From Breznakibacter sp047600785 (GTDB lineage Bacteria; Bacteroidota; Bacteroidia; Bacteroidales; Marinilabiliaceae), in assembly GCA_047600785.1 (NCBI GenBank), contig JASGKH010000001.1:372001-436000 (forward strand): a DNA stretch of 64,000 nucleotides, in the 5' to 3' direction. Below, in pieces: positions 44,731-54,027 of this stretch. The notes beneath the pieces are model-generated. The model saw only the letters and a list, made by a program, of their open reading frames with translations, was not told the origin of the DNA and made no database searches. Within the stretch, counting starts at the first letter, position 1; every line of letters starts with the position of its first letter. The position numbers and the translations under genes were made by a program.

Positions 44731-45572
44731 GAAAATTTGAAGAACGTTTTTTTAAAGTGCTGATGATTGCCGCTACGTTGACCATCTTCGGCATATTGCT
44801 TTATATTTTGTGGGTCGTGTTGAAACGCGGACTCCCGTCGTTGACATGGGATATGGTGACACGAATTCCCGAAGGAGGCTTTTATCTTGGTAAAGAAGGC
44901 GGGATCCTTAACGCCATTCTGGGATCGATATACCTGGTGTTGGGCGGGGTCATATTAAGTTCGCTCATTAGCTTGCCGGTAGTCATGTTCCTTAATTTTT
45001 ACATTCGCCAGCAATCATGGTTTGCCGGCGTGGTGCGCTTGTCGTTTGATGTCCTGTTTGGCATTCCCTCTATTGTTTACGGGGCATTTGGGTTTACGCT
45101 AATGGTGTTTTTTGGGCTAAAGACATCATTGCTGGCCGGCATTATTGTCATTGCATTACTGATCACGCCAATAATGATACGTGCCATCGATGAAGTGGCC
45201 CGTCTTGTGCCGCGCGAACTGGTCGAAGCGCCCAAGGCATTGGGAGCTACCACATTTGAAACAATTAAGGTGCTTCTCCGTCAGTTACGGCCGGGCATTA
45301 CCACTGCGATTCTGCTGGCAGTGGGACGCGGTATTGGCGATGTAGCCGTTGTATTGTTCACCGCAGGTTATACCGATAGCGTTCCTACATCGTTGGGACA
45401 ACCGGCCGCGACGTTGCCGTTGGCTATATTTTTCCAATTGAGCAGCCCGATCGAAGAGGTTCAGAACCGTGCGTATGCCGCAGCGTTGATATTGACTATT
45501 ATTATATTGATATTGAGTTTTTTAGGTAGATATTTTGGCAGAAAACTCTTCGAAAAACAACATTTAACATGA
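44727..45572 (+). CDS. pstA: PstA-like ABC permease
   Basis: This is a 281-residue inner-membrane permease with six predicted membrane segments, FGIPSIVYGAFGF and the EAA-type loop EVARLVPRELVEAPKALGATTFETI. The start ATG overlaps the pstC stop codon (ATGA), which favours 44727 over an upstream in-frame start. Its own stop overlaps the start of pstB, so the three genes are translationally coupled. Confidence 0.9.
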   Translation: MRKFEERFFKVLMIAATLTIFGILLYILWVVLKRGLPSLTWDMVTRIPEGGFYLGKEGGILNAILGSIYLVLGGVILSSLISLPVVMFLNFYIRQQSWFAGVVRLSFDVLFGIPSIVYGAFGFTLMVFFGLKTSLLAGIIVIALLITPIMIRAIDEVARLVPRELVEAPKALGATTFETIKVLLRQLRPGITTAILLAVGRGIGDVAVVLFTAGYTDSVPTSLGQPAATLPLAIFFQLSSPIEEVQNRAYAAALILTIIILILSFLGRYFGRKLFEKQHLT

Positions 45573-46405
45573 TAAACCTAGCGGAGTTAAAGGACAAAGT
45601 GATGAGCAATGTTGGCAATAATCACAACGGAAAAGAAAAGAAGACTGACTCCCAGTCACACCTTGTGGTCGAAAATCTCAATGTACATGTGACGGGGCAC
45701 CATATTTTGAAAGACGTATCGCTTACCATCCCCGACAAAAGCATTACCTGTATCATTGGCCCGTCGGGATGCGGAAAAACAACCCTTTTGCGTTCATTCA
45801 ACCGTATGCATGATGAAAACGGTGAGTTTAAAGTGACGGGGCGTGTGCTGATCGACAACGAGAACATTTATGACAACCATGTGGAAGTTATCAATGTACG
45901 TAAAAAGATGGGGTTGTTGGCCCAGCGTCCGTGTCCGTTACCCATGTCTATTTATGACAATATTGCTTATGGGCCCAGGATTCACGGAACCCGCAAACGT
46001 TCTAACCTTGACCAGAAAGTGAAATTTTACCTTGAGGCTGTCGGATTGTGGGATGAGGTAAAAGACCGCCTAAAGGCACCGGCCACACGTTTGTCCATTG
46101 GGCAGCAGCAGCGGTTGTGTCTGGCGCGTGGTTTGGCCGTGGAACCCGAGATTATTTTGGGCGATGAGGCAACTTCTGCCCTCGATCCCATTTCGAGCAA
46201 AAAAATCGAGGAATTGTTTTTGGAATTACGTTCCCAATATTCCATCGTGCTGGTAACCCATACGCTACGCCAGGCCAAGCGTATTGCCGATTATGTGGCT
46301 TTTATGTATCTGGGCGAGTTGATCGAATTTGGAACTACCGACCAGATATTCAACCATCCGAATCACCAACTGACCAAGGATTACATATCGGGCAGCTTTA
46401 GCTGA
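45569..46405 (+). CDS. pstB: PstB-like ABC transporter ATPase
   Basis: This is a 278-residue ABC ATPase. Walker A is GPSGCGKTT, the signature region is LSIGQQQRLCLARGLA (LSIGQ rather than LSGGQ, as in many PstB), Walker B is IILGDEATSALD, and the switch histidine is in VTHTL. The RSFNRMHDENGEFKV segment is typical of PstB. A 30-residue extension precedes the ABC domain. It ends the porin-binding protein-permease operon. Confidence 0.92.
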   Translation: MINLAELKDKVMSNVGNNHNGKEKKTDSQSHLVVENLNVHVTGHHILKDVSLTIPDKSITCIIGPSGCGKTTLLRSFNRMHDENGEFKVTGRVLIDNENIYDNHVEVINVRKKMGLLAQRPCPLPMSIYDNIAYGPRIHGTRKRSNLDQKVKFYLEAVGLWDEVKDRLKAPATRLSIGQQQRLCLARGLAVEPEIILGDEATSALDPISSKKIEELFLELRSQYSIVLVTHTLRQAKRIADYVAFMYLGELIEFGTTDQIFNHPNHQLTKDYISGSFS

Positions 46406-46425
46406 CCATATTGTTATATGTTTGT

Positions 46426-46463
46426 CTGCAATTATCGAGAATGCAATTCTCCGATAATTGCAG
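46426..46463. terminator. Bidirectional terminator between pstB and rrf2
   Basis: The stem CTGCAATTATCG/CGATAATTGCAG (46426-46437 with 46452-46463) continues inward with AGA/TCT. It lies between convergent genes. Confidence 0.8.
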
Positions 46464-46475
46464 AATGACTAAAAT

Positions 46476-46883
46476 TTAGACCATATCGGCCAAAGTAGTG
46501 CCATCCAGAATATCAAATGTCTGGTCGCGGATCGTTTTGAAAAGGCGTCTGATTTTGCAGGACGCTTCATCTTTGCAAAACTCACAAGGTTGATAAGCTT
46601 TTTCCGACACGCAGTGTATCAGGGCAATGGTACCTTCGAAATGTCTGATTATTTGGGACATATTTATTTCCTTCGGAGGATGGATCAGGTAGTATCCTCC
46701 CGATTTTCCTAACTTACTGCCCAAAAGCCCTATTCTCTTTGCTTCCAGCAAAATGTTCTTTAAAAAACGCTGGGGAATGTTCTCTTCTTTGGCGATATCG
46801 GATATTTGAATTGCCCCGTTACCATATTGGCGGGCTAAGTGGATCAGTGCCATCATGGCATATCGTGTTTTTTTCGACAACAT
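46476..46883 (-). CDS. Rrf2-family Fe-S regulator
   Basis: This 135-residue regulator has an N-terminal winged helix (MLSKKTRYAMMALIHLA, IPQRFLKNILLEAKRIGLL, KSGGYYL) and a cysteine cluster C91, C100, C103, C109, like the cluster-binding cysteines of IscR/NsrR. It may sense Fe-S status, nitric oxide or cysteine supply. It starts three bases after the Crp/Fnr gene, so the two are co-transcribed. It is a candidate for either of the two recurring operator types in this window, but nothing in the sequence assigns it. Confidence 0.9.
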   Translation of the reverse strand: MLSKKTRYAMMALIHLARQYGNGAIQISDIAKEENIPQRFLKNILLEAKRIGLLGSKLGKSGGYYLIHPPKEINMSQIIRHFEGTIALIHCVSEKAYQPCEFCKDEASCKIRRLFKTIRDQTFDILDGTTLADMV

Positions 46884-46886
46884 GCG

Positions 46887-47585
46887 TTACCCTCTTTTGC
46901 TTATTTCGTATAACTTCTGCAAATCGTTGATAATAATTTTTTTGCCTTCCAGTGTAATAATTCCCTCTTTGTTGAGTTTTGACAAAGTAGATATAACGTT
47001 TTCGTGCGAACAGGCGGCAAATTCGGCAATCTCTTTTCGGCTTAACGTAAACTCGAACTCTGATTGCCGGTAAACCTGTTCCCAAAGATAAATCAATACG
47101 TCGGCAATGCGGCCGTTGACTTGTTTCTGGGCCAAACTGATAAAGTTAAAGATGGATGATTGGAACATTTCGACCGACCGTTCCAGCAACATCATCATAA
47201 AATTACCGTGTTTCACCAGCACGCTCCGAAGGGCGCGGCTGTCGATCAAACAAAGATCGCAGTCTTCTACGGCTACAATGGAGAAGATGTTAGTGTCTTT
47301 GAAAAATAGATTGGCCCCGCCCAATAGCTTTGGTCCCGAAACGACTGTCATAATTGAGTTCTTGCCGTTGGGTGTTTGATAGGTAAACTTAACGATCCCA
47401 CGGTGCAGGAATACTAAATGTGACGATCGCGTCTCTTGGCGCAGGATCGTTTCTCCTTTGTTGAAATGGAGTTGCAAAGATGTCCGTCGGATCAATTCAA
47501 ATTCTTCTTCGCCGATATAATGGCAGCTGATGGTCCTGAACAGGCAATCCTGGCAATCGAATAACGGTTCTCGTTTTTCAATCAT
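46887..47585 (-). CDS. Crp/Fnr-family regulator with N-terminal cysteines
   Basis: This 232-residue regulator has a cyclic-nucleotide-binding-like sensor fold and a C-terminal HTH (RKEIAEFAACSHENVISTLSKL). Cysteines C11, C14 and C21, plus C109 or C112, match the pattern of FNR-type [4Fe-4S] sensors. The recognition helix lacks the E-xx-SR of E. coli FNR, so its DNA site should differ from TTGAT-N4-ATCAA. A perfect -7 element lies at 47643-47650 (minus), and a palindrome at 47605-47620 sits in the leader, fitting autorepression. It leads an operon with rrf2. Confidence 0.88.
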   Translation of the reverse strand: MIEKREPLFDCQDCLFRTISCHYIGEEEFELIRRTSLQLHFNKGETILRQETRSSHLVFLHRGIVKFTYQTPNGKNSIMTVVSGPKLLGGANLFFKDTNIFSIVAVEDCDLCLIDSRALRSVLVKHGNFMMMLLERSVEMFQSSIFNFISLAQKQVNGRIADVLIYLWEQVYRQSEFEFTLSRKEIAEFAACSHENVISTLSKLNKEGIITLEGKKIIINDLQKLYEISKRG

Positions 47586-47604
47586 GGGGTATTTGTTAAT
47601 ATAA

Positions 47605-47650
47605 CATGAAATTTTTCATGCCGGGGGGTAATAAATTATTGCCAAATGTA
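47605..47650 (-). promoter_or_regulatory. Promoter and palindrome of the crp/fnr-rrf2 operon
   Basis: The -7 element TACATTTG (47643-47650, minus strand) puts the start near 47637. CATGAAA-TT-TTTCATG (47605-47620) follows it, 20 bases before the start codon. Confidence 0.6.
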
Positions 47651-47748
47651 CACAAAATCGATGTACTTAGTGCTTATTTTTGATATTTATAAATCCATAC
47701 TTCATTAATGGGTTTGTATCCCGTTCAACATCTTCAAATCTGACACAG

Positions 47749-48399
47749 ATGCCTCAACAAAACATACTAATCGCCGTCAATAATTTCCTATTGATCGAAG
47801 GGATCCAGTTGTTCGTTCGCCGCACCGAAGGTTTTTTGTTGAAAGGAACGGTATTGACGAAAGACGAATTGGTCGATTTTATCCATGCCGAATCGGTTGA
47901 GTTGGTAATAATGGATTATGAATCGATGGATTTTGATAATCCCAAGGAAATATCTGCCTTAAAAGGGTTCAACAGCGGTTTTAGGCTGCTGTTGCTTGCA
48001 AACGGATTGACCCATCCGGCGGTATCGGCATTGACGGCTGTGGGAATTAAGAATATCGTGTCGAAACATGCCGATGAAGAGGAGTTCCTGGTGGCCATTG
48101 AGCGTACCCTGATGGGAAGGCAGTACTTCTCAGAAACGTTTCTCGATCTGCTTATCGATAAAGTGAGCCGGCCTATCCTGGAAAGTTGTTGTTTGACAAG
48201 TACGGAGATCGAAATAGTTAGATTGATTGCAGAAGGGTTAACGACCAAAGAGATCGCAATTAAAAAACATATCAGCTACCACACGGTTATGACCCATCGG
48301 AAAAATATATTCCGCAAATTAAAGGTGACCAACGTATCGGAATTAATGCTGCATGCGATTAAAGCCGGGTGGATCGATAACATCGAATACTACATTTAA
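47749..48399 (+). CDS. LuxR/NarL-type regulator with degenerate receiver
   Basis: This 216-residue protein has a receiver-like domain followed by a LuxR HTH (LTSTEIEIVRLIAEGLTTKEIAIKKHISYHTVMTHRKNI). The likely phosphorylation Asp (LVIMDYESM) and Lys (IVSKHAD) are present, but the acidic pair near the N-terminus is replaced (ILIAVNNFLL), which should impair Mg2+ binding and phosphorylation. No sensor kinase is adjacent. It is transcribed away from the crp/fnr operon, with a 163-base gap. ATG 47749 is chosen because it begins the receiver fold. Confidence 0.85.
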   Translation: MPQQNILIAVNNFLLIEGIQLFVRRTEGFLLKGTVLTKDELVDFIHAESVELVIMDYESMDFDNPKEISALKGFNSGFRLLLLANGLTHPAVSALTAVGIKNIVSKHADEEEFLVAIERTLMGRQYFSETFLDLLIDKVSRPILESCCLTSTEIEIVRLIAEGLTTKEIAIKKHISYHTVMTHRKNIFRKLKVTNVSELMLHAIKAGWIDNIEYYI

Positions 48400-48450
48400 A
48401 CTTAAAGTGGATAGCATGAACTATGGGATCCCACTTTTGTAAAAATAAAA

Positions 48451-48475
48451 AGCCTTCCGTTCGGAAGGCTTTTTT
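48451..48475 (+). terminator. Terminator after the LuxR-type gene
   Basis: The stem AGCCTTCCG/CGGAAGGCT (48451-48459 with 48462-48470) contains a UUCG-type tip and is followed by TTTTT. Confidence 0.9.
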
Positions 48476-48479
48476 ACTG

Positions 48480-48550
48480 TTGTCCCGCAAGGATTCGAAC
48501 CCTGACTAAAAGAACCAAAATCTTCTGTGCTACCATTACACAACGGGACA
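48480..48550 (-). tRNA. tRNA-Gln (anticodon TTG)
   Basis: The minus strand gives a 71-nt cloverleaf. The acceptor stem is TGTCCCG/CGGGACA, the D-arm is GTG...CAC, the anticodon loop TTTTGGT has anticodon TTG, and the T-loop GTTCGAATC is standard. The discriminator is A, and CCA is not encoded. A perfect -7 element, TATCTTTG, lies upstream at 48580-48587 on the minus strand. Confidence 0.95.
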
Positions 48551-48975
48551 ATCCGTAGTGCTTTTCTGTAAAAGCGTTGCAAAGATATTGAGAATTTTTA
48601 TTCCAACAATAGTATGGTGCGAAAAATAGAAAAAAAAGTGGGTCAAACGCTTTTGTTTGTTGATATACAAGCGATTTTATACCAAAGTTTTTCGGTACGG
48701 CGACAAACGCAGAATTGGAGTGCGGCAGCCTTTTTTTAGTGCAGACCCATTGCAGGTTTTGCCGAATCCAGAGGGGTCGTGTTGCGTAACGAATCAATTT
48801 ATTCGAGTCCCTTTTTTCGGAGTAAACCATAAAAGCCCGTTCCGATGCCCACCGAAATGCTTATAAATAAAGCCGGTTAATGAAAAAATCAGTATTTTTG
48901 GCATCGGCTGTACAAAAAAACCAACAAATAGGATCTGCTAATATATAGATTTCAACGACTTATAAACCGAATTAA
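48551..48975. other. 425-bp gap before the GT117 gene
   Basis: It holds the tRNA promoter (48580-48587, minus) and a -7 element TATTTTTG (48893-48900, plus) that probably serves the next gene. No further gene was recognised. Confidence 0.5.
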
Positions 48976-51900
48976 ATGAAGTCATACCAATTTTACAACA
49001 ACCTTACGGGTTGGATTGCCTTTATTGTATCGGCAGTAGTGTACATCATGACCATTGAGCCAACAGCAAGTTTTTGGGATTGTGGCGAATTCATTGCCAC
49101 ATCGGCTAACTTATTGGTGGGCCATCCTCCGGGAGCACCGTTTTTCATGATTTTGGGGCGTTTCTTCTCACTATTTGCCATTGACAGAGAATCCATTGCA
49201 GCAATGGTCAACATTATGTCGGCTTTAGCCAGCGCGTTTACCATTTTGTTTTTGTTTTGGACCATTACCCATTTGGCAAAGAAACTGATCCTGAAAGGTC
49301 ACGAAAGCGAGCCATGGCGCGTATGGGCCGTGATGGGGGCAGGCTTTGTGGGCGCAATGGCCTACACGTTCTCCGATACGTTTTGGTTTTCGGCTGTCGA
49401 AGGTGAGGTTTATGCCATGTCATCGTTGTTTACTGCCGTGGTTTTTTGGGCCATCTTAAAGTGGGAAGATGTGGCAGATCAACCGCACTCCAACAGATAC
49501 TTGATTTTGATAGCCTACCTGATGGGGCTTTCCATTGGGGTACACTTGCTAAACCTTCTGACCATTCCGGCTATTGCGATGGTCTATTATTATAAGAAAT
49601 TCCCCATTACACGTAAAAATACCGTTATTGCGTTGTTGATTTCCGCAGCCGTACTGTTTAGTATATTATACATCATCATTCCGGGTGTGGTGACCGTGGC
49701 CACGTGGTTCGAATTATTGTTTGTGAACGAATTCGGGCTTGGGTTTAATTCTGGGGCAGTTTTCTATGCGTTCTTACTGATTGCCGGGATTGTGTATGGT
49801 TTGTGGTATACCTACAAAAACGAAAAAGTAATATTGAACACGGTGTTGACCGTAATAACGGTCATCCTGATCGGTTATTCGTCGTTTGCCATGATCGTGA
49901 TCCGTTCGGCTGCCGAGCCCACCATGGACCAAAACTCACCCGACGATGTGTTTGCCCTTAAAGGGTATTTGAACCGCGAACAATATGGGGACAGGCCGCT
50001 GTTTTACGGTCAATACTACAATTCGCCTATCGATCGTCGCGCAAGCCAGGAAGACAAGGGCGATCCTATCCGAGTAAAGATTAGTAAGAAATATGCGATC
50101 GTGGAATACAAACCCAAGTACGTGTTCGATGAGCGCACGACTACCATATTTCCCCGGATGTACAGCCGTGAAGCCCGGCATATCGAGGAATATAAGAACT
50201 GGGGAAGCATACGGGGCAAAAAGGTTACCGTGGAGGAGGATGGAGAACGTAAGGACATACAGTTACCTACATTTAGTGAAAACCTGAAATTTTTCTTCAG
50301 TTATCAGGTTTACCACATGTATCTCCGTTATTTCCTTTGGAATTTTTCTGGTCGCCAAAACGATATGCAAGGTAACGGTGAGATGAACAGAGGTAACTGG
50401 ATTACAGGGATTCCATTTGTCGATAAGTTGATGTACGGCGATGAGTCGTTGCTTCCCAAAGAATACACACAGAATCCTGCCCGCAACGGCTATTACATGT
50501 TGCCATTGCTGTTGGGCCTGGTAGGTATTTTCTACCAATATAATAAAGGCAAAGAAGGGCGTCAGGGGTTTTGGATCACCATGTTGCTTTTCTTCCTTAC
50601 GGGCCTGGCCATTGTAATTTATTTGAACCAAACGCCTTTGCAACCGAGGGAGCGTGATTATGCGTACGCAGGTTCGTTCTATGCGTTTGCTATATGGATC
50701 GGGATTGGTGTATTGGCATTGGTTGAATTGCTGCAAAAGTATTTGAAGGGAACCGCCGGCGTGGCCGCAGCCACCGGTGTGGCGCTAGCATTGGTTCCGG
50801 GCATCATGGCGGCTGAAAACTGGGACGATCACGATCGGTCGGGCCGTTATGTGGCTCGTGATTTGGCCTATAATTATCTAAATACTTGTGATGAGAACTC
50901 GATCCTGTTCACCAACGGAGATAACGACACTTTCCCGCTGTGGTACATCCAGGAAGTGGAAAGGGTAAGAACCGATGTGCGGGTTTGTAACCTCAGCTAT
51001 TTGCAGACCGACTGGTACATTGACCAAATGAAAAGAAAGGCTTATAAAAGCGATCCGATGCCGTTTTCTTTGACCCATGATCAATATGTGACAGGGACCC
51101 GCGATTTGGTGTACATTATCGATCGCATGGGTGGGCAAACGCTTGACCTTAAGAAAGGAATCGAATTCCTTGCCAGCGAAGACTCACGAACCAAGAGGAT
51201 TGAAGGTTATTCGGAAAGGATAGAACACTTGCCTGCCAAGAAATTTTCTATGCCCGTCGACAGTGTCAAAGTCCTAGCGACCAATAAGGTGAGGGAAGTG
51301 GATGCCCATTTAATGGTGAAAGACTTGGCTATTGACGTGAACAAAAACTATATCCTCAAAAACGAACTGATGATCCTCGATTTGCTGGCTACCAATAACT
51401 GGGACAGGCCCATTTATTTTGCCACTACGGTGGGCAACGAGAATTATGCCAACCTTCAGGATTACTTCCAACTCGAAGGGTTTGCTTATCAGGTGGTTCC
51501 CATAAAAACCAAAAGTGATGACTTTAGTCAGGGACGGGTGGATACGGAGAAGATGTACGACAATGTAGTGAACAAATTCCGTTGGGGCGGCTTTGACAAC
51601 CCCAAAGTTTACCTCGATGAAAACCATCTCCGCATGGCGACCAATATCCGGACCAATTTGTCGCGCTTGGCCAACGCGTTGCTTGATGAGGACAAAAAAG
51701 AGAAAGCCACCACGGTTCTCGATTTGAGCGCAAAGATTTTTAATCCGGAACGTGTCCCCCACAATTATTTTTCGGTGTTCATGGCTCAGGCATATTACCG
51801 TGCAGGCCAAGTGGACAAAGGAGATCAGGTGTTGAAGGATATGGCCGAAAGCAACCTGAAAGAATTGAAATACTATGCCACTCTGGGACGTAAGTACAGT

Positions 51901-52047
51901 ACTTATTCGCAAAACGAAATCGGAAGGAACCTTGCCATCTACCGTGAGATTGTGAACATGGCCAAAACGTACAACCGTTCCGAGATACTTAAAACGTATG
52001 ATACGTCGTACGAAAGTGCCATCCAGAATATGCAATATTTCCAGTAA
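48976..52047 (+). CDS. GT117-type membrane glycosyltransferase (DUF2723)
   Basis: This is a 1,023-residue protein with a polytopic membrane half and a large soluble C-terminal half. The N-terminus (LTGWIAFIVSAVVYIMTIEPTASFWDCGEFI) and HPPGAP match DUF2723, a family conserved in Bacteroidota and placed in glycosyltransferase family 117. A second membrane cluster lies near residues 510-610, followed by RERDYAYAGSFYAF and a TPR-like tail. Precise donor and acceptor are unknown. It heads a run of genes (deacetylase, purD, DUF6427) with short gaps. Confidence 0.88.
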   Translation: MKSYQFYNNLTGWIAFIVSAVVYIMTIEPTASFWDCGEFIATSANLLVGHPPGAPFFMILGRFFSLFAIDRESIAAMVNIMSALASAFTILFLFWTITHLAKKLILKGHESEPWRVWAVMGAGFVGAMAYTFSDTFWFSAVEGEVYAMSSLFTAVVFWAILKWEDVADQPHSNRYLILIAYLMGLSIGVHLLNLLTIPAIAMVYYYKKFPITRKNTVIALLISAAVLFSILYIIIPGVVTVATWFELLFVNEFGLGFNSGAVFYAFLLIAGIVYGLWYTYKNEKVILNTVLTVITVILIGYSSFAMIVIRSAAEPTMDQNSPDDVFALKGYLNREQYGDRPLFYGQYYNSPIDRRASQEDKGDPIRVKISKKYAIVEYKPKYVFDERTTTIFPRMYSREARHIEEYKNWGSIRGKKVTVEEDGERKDIQLPTFSENLKFFFSYQVYHMYLRYFLWNFSGRQNDMQGNGEMNRGNWITGIPFVDKLMYGDESLLPKEYTQNPARNGYYMLPLLLGLVGIFYQYNKGKEGRQGFWITMLLFFLTGLAIVIYLNQTPLQPRERDYAYAGSFYAFAIWIGIGVLALVELLQKYLKGTAGVAAATGVALALVPGIMAAENWDDHDRSGRYVARDLAYNYLNTCDENSILFTNGDNDTFPLWYIQEVERVRTDVRVCNLSYLQTDWYIDQMKRKAYKSDPMPFSLTHDQYVTGTRDLVYIIDRMGGQTLDLKKGIEFLASEDSRTKRIEGYSERIEHLPAKKFSMPVDSVKVLATNKVREVDAHLMVKDLAIDVNKNYILKNELMILDLLATNNWDRPIYFATTVGNENYANLQDYFQLEGFAYQVVPIKTKSDDFSQGRVDTEKMYDNVVNKFRWGGFDNPKVYLDENHLRMATNIRTNLSRLANALLDEDKKEKATTVLDLSAKIFNPERVPHNYFSVFMAQAYYRAGQVDKGDQVLKDMAESNLKELKYYATLGRKYSTYSQNEIGRNLAIYREIVNMAKTYNRSEILKTYDTSYESAIQNMQYFQ

Positions 52048-52053
52048 GGCACA

Positions 52054-52665
52054 ATGGTAGTCCAACCCGTCAGGTTTATCCGGTGGTTGTATCCCCAGGC
52101 TTTATGGAGAGTGAAAACCGTACGGCGCGAAGTCTATCTGACCTTCGATGACGGACCGGTACCCGAGGCCACACCTTGGGTACTTGATCTGTTGAAAAAA
52201 AAGGACGTCAAGGCCACGTTTTTCTGTGTGGGGCAAAATGTGGAAAGACACCCTGCCATTTACCAAAGGATCTTGGATGAGGGCCATGCCGTAGGCAACC
52301 ATACCCACAACCACGTAAAGGCCTGGGTATTGGGACATGGAGAATATTTGGACAATGTAAAAAAAGCTGTGCCGTTGATCGGTACCCGTTTGTTCAGGCC
52401 TCCGCATGGACAGTTATGGCCGTGGTCGGTGAAAGGATTGAAGCGGATGTTTGACAAAATAGTCATGTGGGATGTGTTGTCGTTTGACTACAATAAGAAA
52501 ATCACATCGGCACAGGTGCTTGGTAACGTGAAGCAATATACGAGAAATGGATCTGTCATTGTGTTTCACGATTCAATTAAAGCATGGCCGCACATGCACA
52601 AGGTCCTGCCGGAAGCCATTGATTGGCTTCTGGAACAAGGATACCAGTTTCGGACGTTGGAATAG
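52054..52665 (+). CDS. Polysaccharide deacetylase (NodB family)
   Basis: This is a 203-residue metal-dependent deacetylase. Motif 1 is TFDDGP, motif 2 is HTHNH, and the later RPPHGQLWPW and VFHDS segments complete the NodB set. It probably removes acetyl groups from peptidoglycan or another surface polysaccharide. No signal peptide is seen. It starts six bases after the GT117 gene, so co-translation is likely. Confidence 0.9.
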   Translation: MVVQPVRFIRWLYPQALWRVKTVRREVYLTFDDGPVPEATPWVLDLLKKKDVKATFFCVGQNVERHPAIYQRILDEGHAVGNHTHNHVKAWVLGHGEYLDNVKKAVPLIGTRLFRPPHGQLWPWSVKGLKRMFDKIVMWDVLSFDYNKKITSAQVLGNVKQYTRNGSVIVFHDSIKAWPHMHKVLPEAIDWLLEQGYQFRTLE

Positions 52666-52691
52666 AGAATAAGGATATTCAAGTAGAAAAG

Positions 52692-53960
52692 ATGAACGTA
52701 CTATTATTAGGATCGGGTGGACGTGAACATGCGTTGGCCTGGAAGATGAATGAAAGCAGGCACCTTTCGAAACTTTTTATTGCACCAGGCAATGCAGGGA
52801 CCGATCCGTTGGGCTATAATGTAGACATCAATCCCAACGATTTTGAGGCGGTGAAAAAATTCTCGCTTAGCGAAAATATTCAAATGGTAGTGGTGGGACC
52901 CGAAGAGCCTCTGGTCAGGGGGATTAAAGATTTTTTCCTTAACGATCCCGATTTGGCCCGTATCCCCGTGATAGGGCCGTCGAAAGAGGGTGCCATGTTA
53001 GAGGGAAGCAAGGACTTTGCAAAGGCGTTTATGAAACGTCACAAAATACCTACGGCGGGTTACTGTTCCGTTACGAAGGATAATATTCAGGAGGGCATTG
53101 CATTTCTTCGCAAAATAAAGGCCCCATACGTGTTAAAAGCCGATGGACTGGCAGCAGGCAAAGGTGTGCTAATTCTGGATGATCTGGCCGAAGCCGAGGC
53201 TGAGCTTAATGAAATGATAAGCGGAAAATTCGGCCAAGCCAGTGCCACGGTAGTCATTGAAGAATTCCTGAGTGGTATCGAATTATCGGTATTTGTGCTG
53301 ACCGATGGACATACTTATCTGTTGTTGCCCGAAGCAAAGGATTACAAGCGTATTGGCGAAGCCGATACCGGCCTGAACACAGGGGGAATGGGTGCAGTAT
53401 CGCCCGTGTCGTTTGCCAATAAAGAATTTATGGGCAAGGTGGAAAACCGTATTATCCGTCCCACCATTGAAGGTCTTAAAAAAGATGACATTTTGTACAA
53501 GGGATTCATCTTTTTTGGATTGATCAATGTAGGTGGCGATCCCTACGTCATCGAATACAATTGCCGTATGGGCGATCCCGAGACAGAAGTGGTTGTCCCA
53601 CGTATCAAAAACGATATTTTGGCCTTATTCCAGGCCACTGCGGCCGGTGAATTGAAAAAACATTCGATAGAGGTTGATCCCCAGGTTGTGACTACGGTGA
53701 TGATGGTGTCGGGCGGCTATCCGGGTGATTATGAAAAGGGATTCCCCATTACTGGGCTGGATCGGACGAAAGGCAGCATCGTGTTCCATGCAGGAACCAG
53801 GCTCGATGGCAAAATGGTGCTTACCAACGGAGGCCGTGTACTGGCAGTAAGCTCCTACGGCAAGACAAAGGACGAAGCTCTGCTCCATTCATACCGTAAT
53901 GCCGAACAGATCGATTTTGAAGGAAAATATTACCGCACCGACATCGGTTTTGATCTTTGA
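52692..53960 (+). CDS. purD: Phosphoribosylamine-glycine ligase
   Basis: This 422-residue ATP-grasp enzyme catalyses the second step of purine synthesis, joining glycine to phosphoribosylamine. Recognised pieces are MNVLLLGSGGREHALAW, GPSKEGAMLEGSKDFAK, LKADGLAAGKGVL, GGMGAVSPV and YNCRMGDPETEVV. The ATG at 52692 is certain from the family N-terminus; the longer frame overlaps the deacetylase end. Confidence 0.97.
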   Translation: MNVLLLGSGGREHALAWKMNESRHLSKLFIAPGNAGTDPLGYNVDINPNDFEAVKKFSLSENIQMVVVGPEEPLVRGIKDFFLNDPDLARIPVIGPSKEGAMLEGSKDFAKAFMKRHKIPTAGYCSVTKDNIQEGIAFLRKIKAPYVLKADGLAAGKGVLILDDLAEAEAELNEMISGKFGQASATVVIEEFLSGIELSVFVLTDGHTYLLLPEAKDYKRIGEADTGLNTGGMGAVSPVSFANKEFMGKVENRIIRPTIEGLKKDDILYKGFIFFGLINVGGDPYVIEYNCRMGDPETEVVVPRIKNDILALFQATAAGELKKHSIEVDPQVVTTVMMVSGGYPGDYEKGFPITGLDRTKGSIVFHAGTRLDGKMVLTNGGRVLAVSSYGKTKDEALLHSYRNAEQIDFEGKYYRTDIGFDL

Positions 53961-54027
53961 TGTTTCCTAAAGGGCTGACGATTCATTTCAATCCATTACC
54001 CGGTTTTGAGTTAATAGAGATTGCCCC

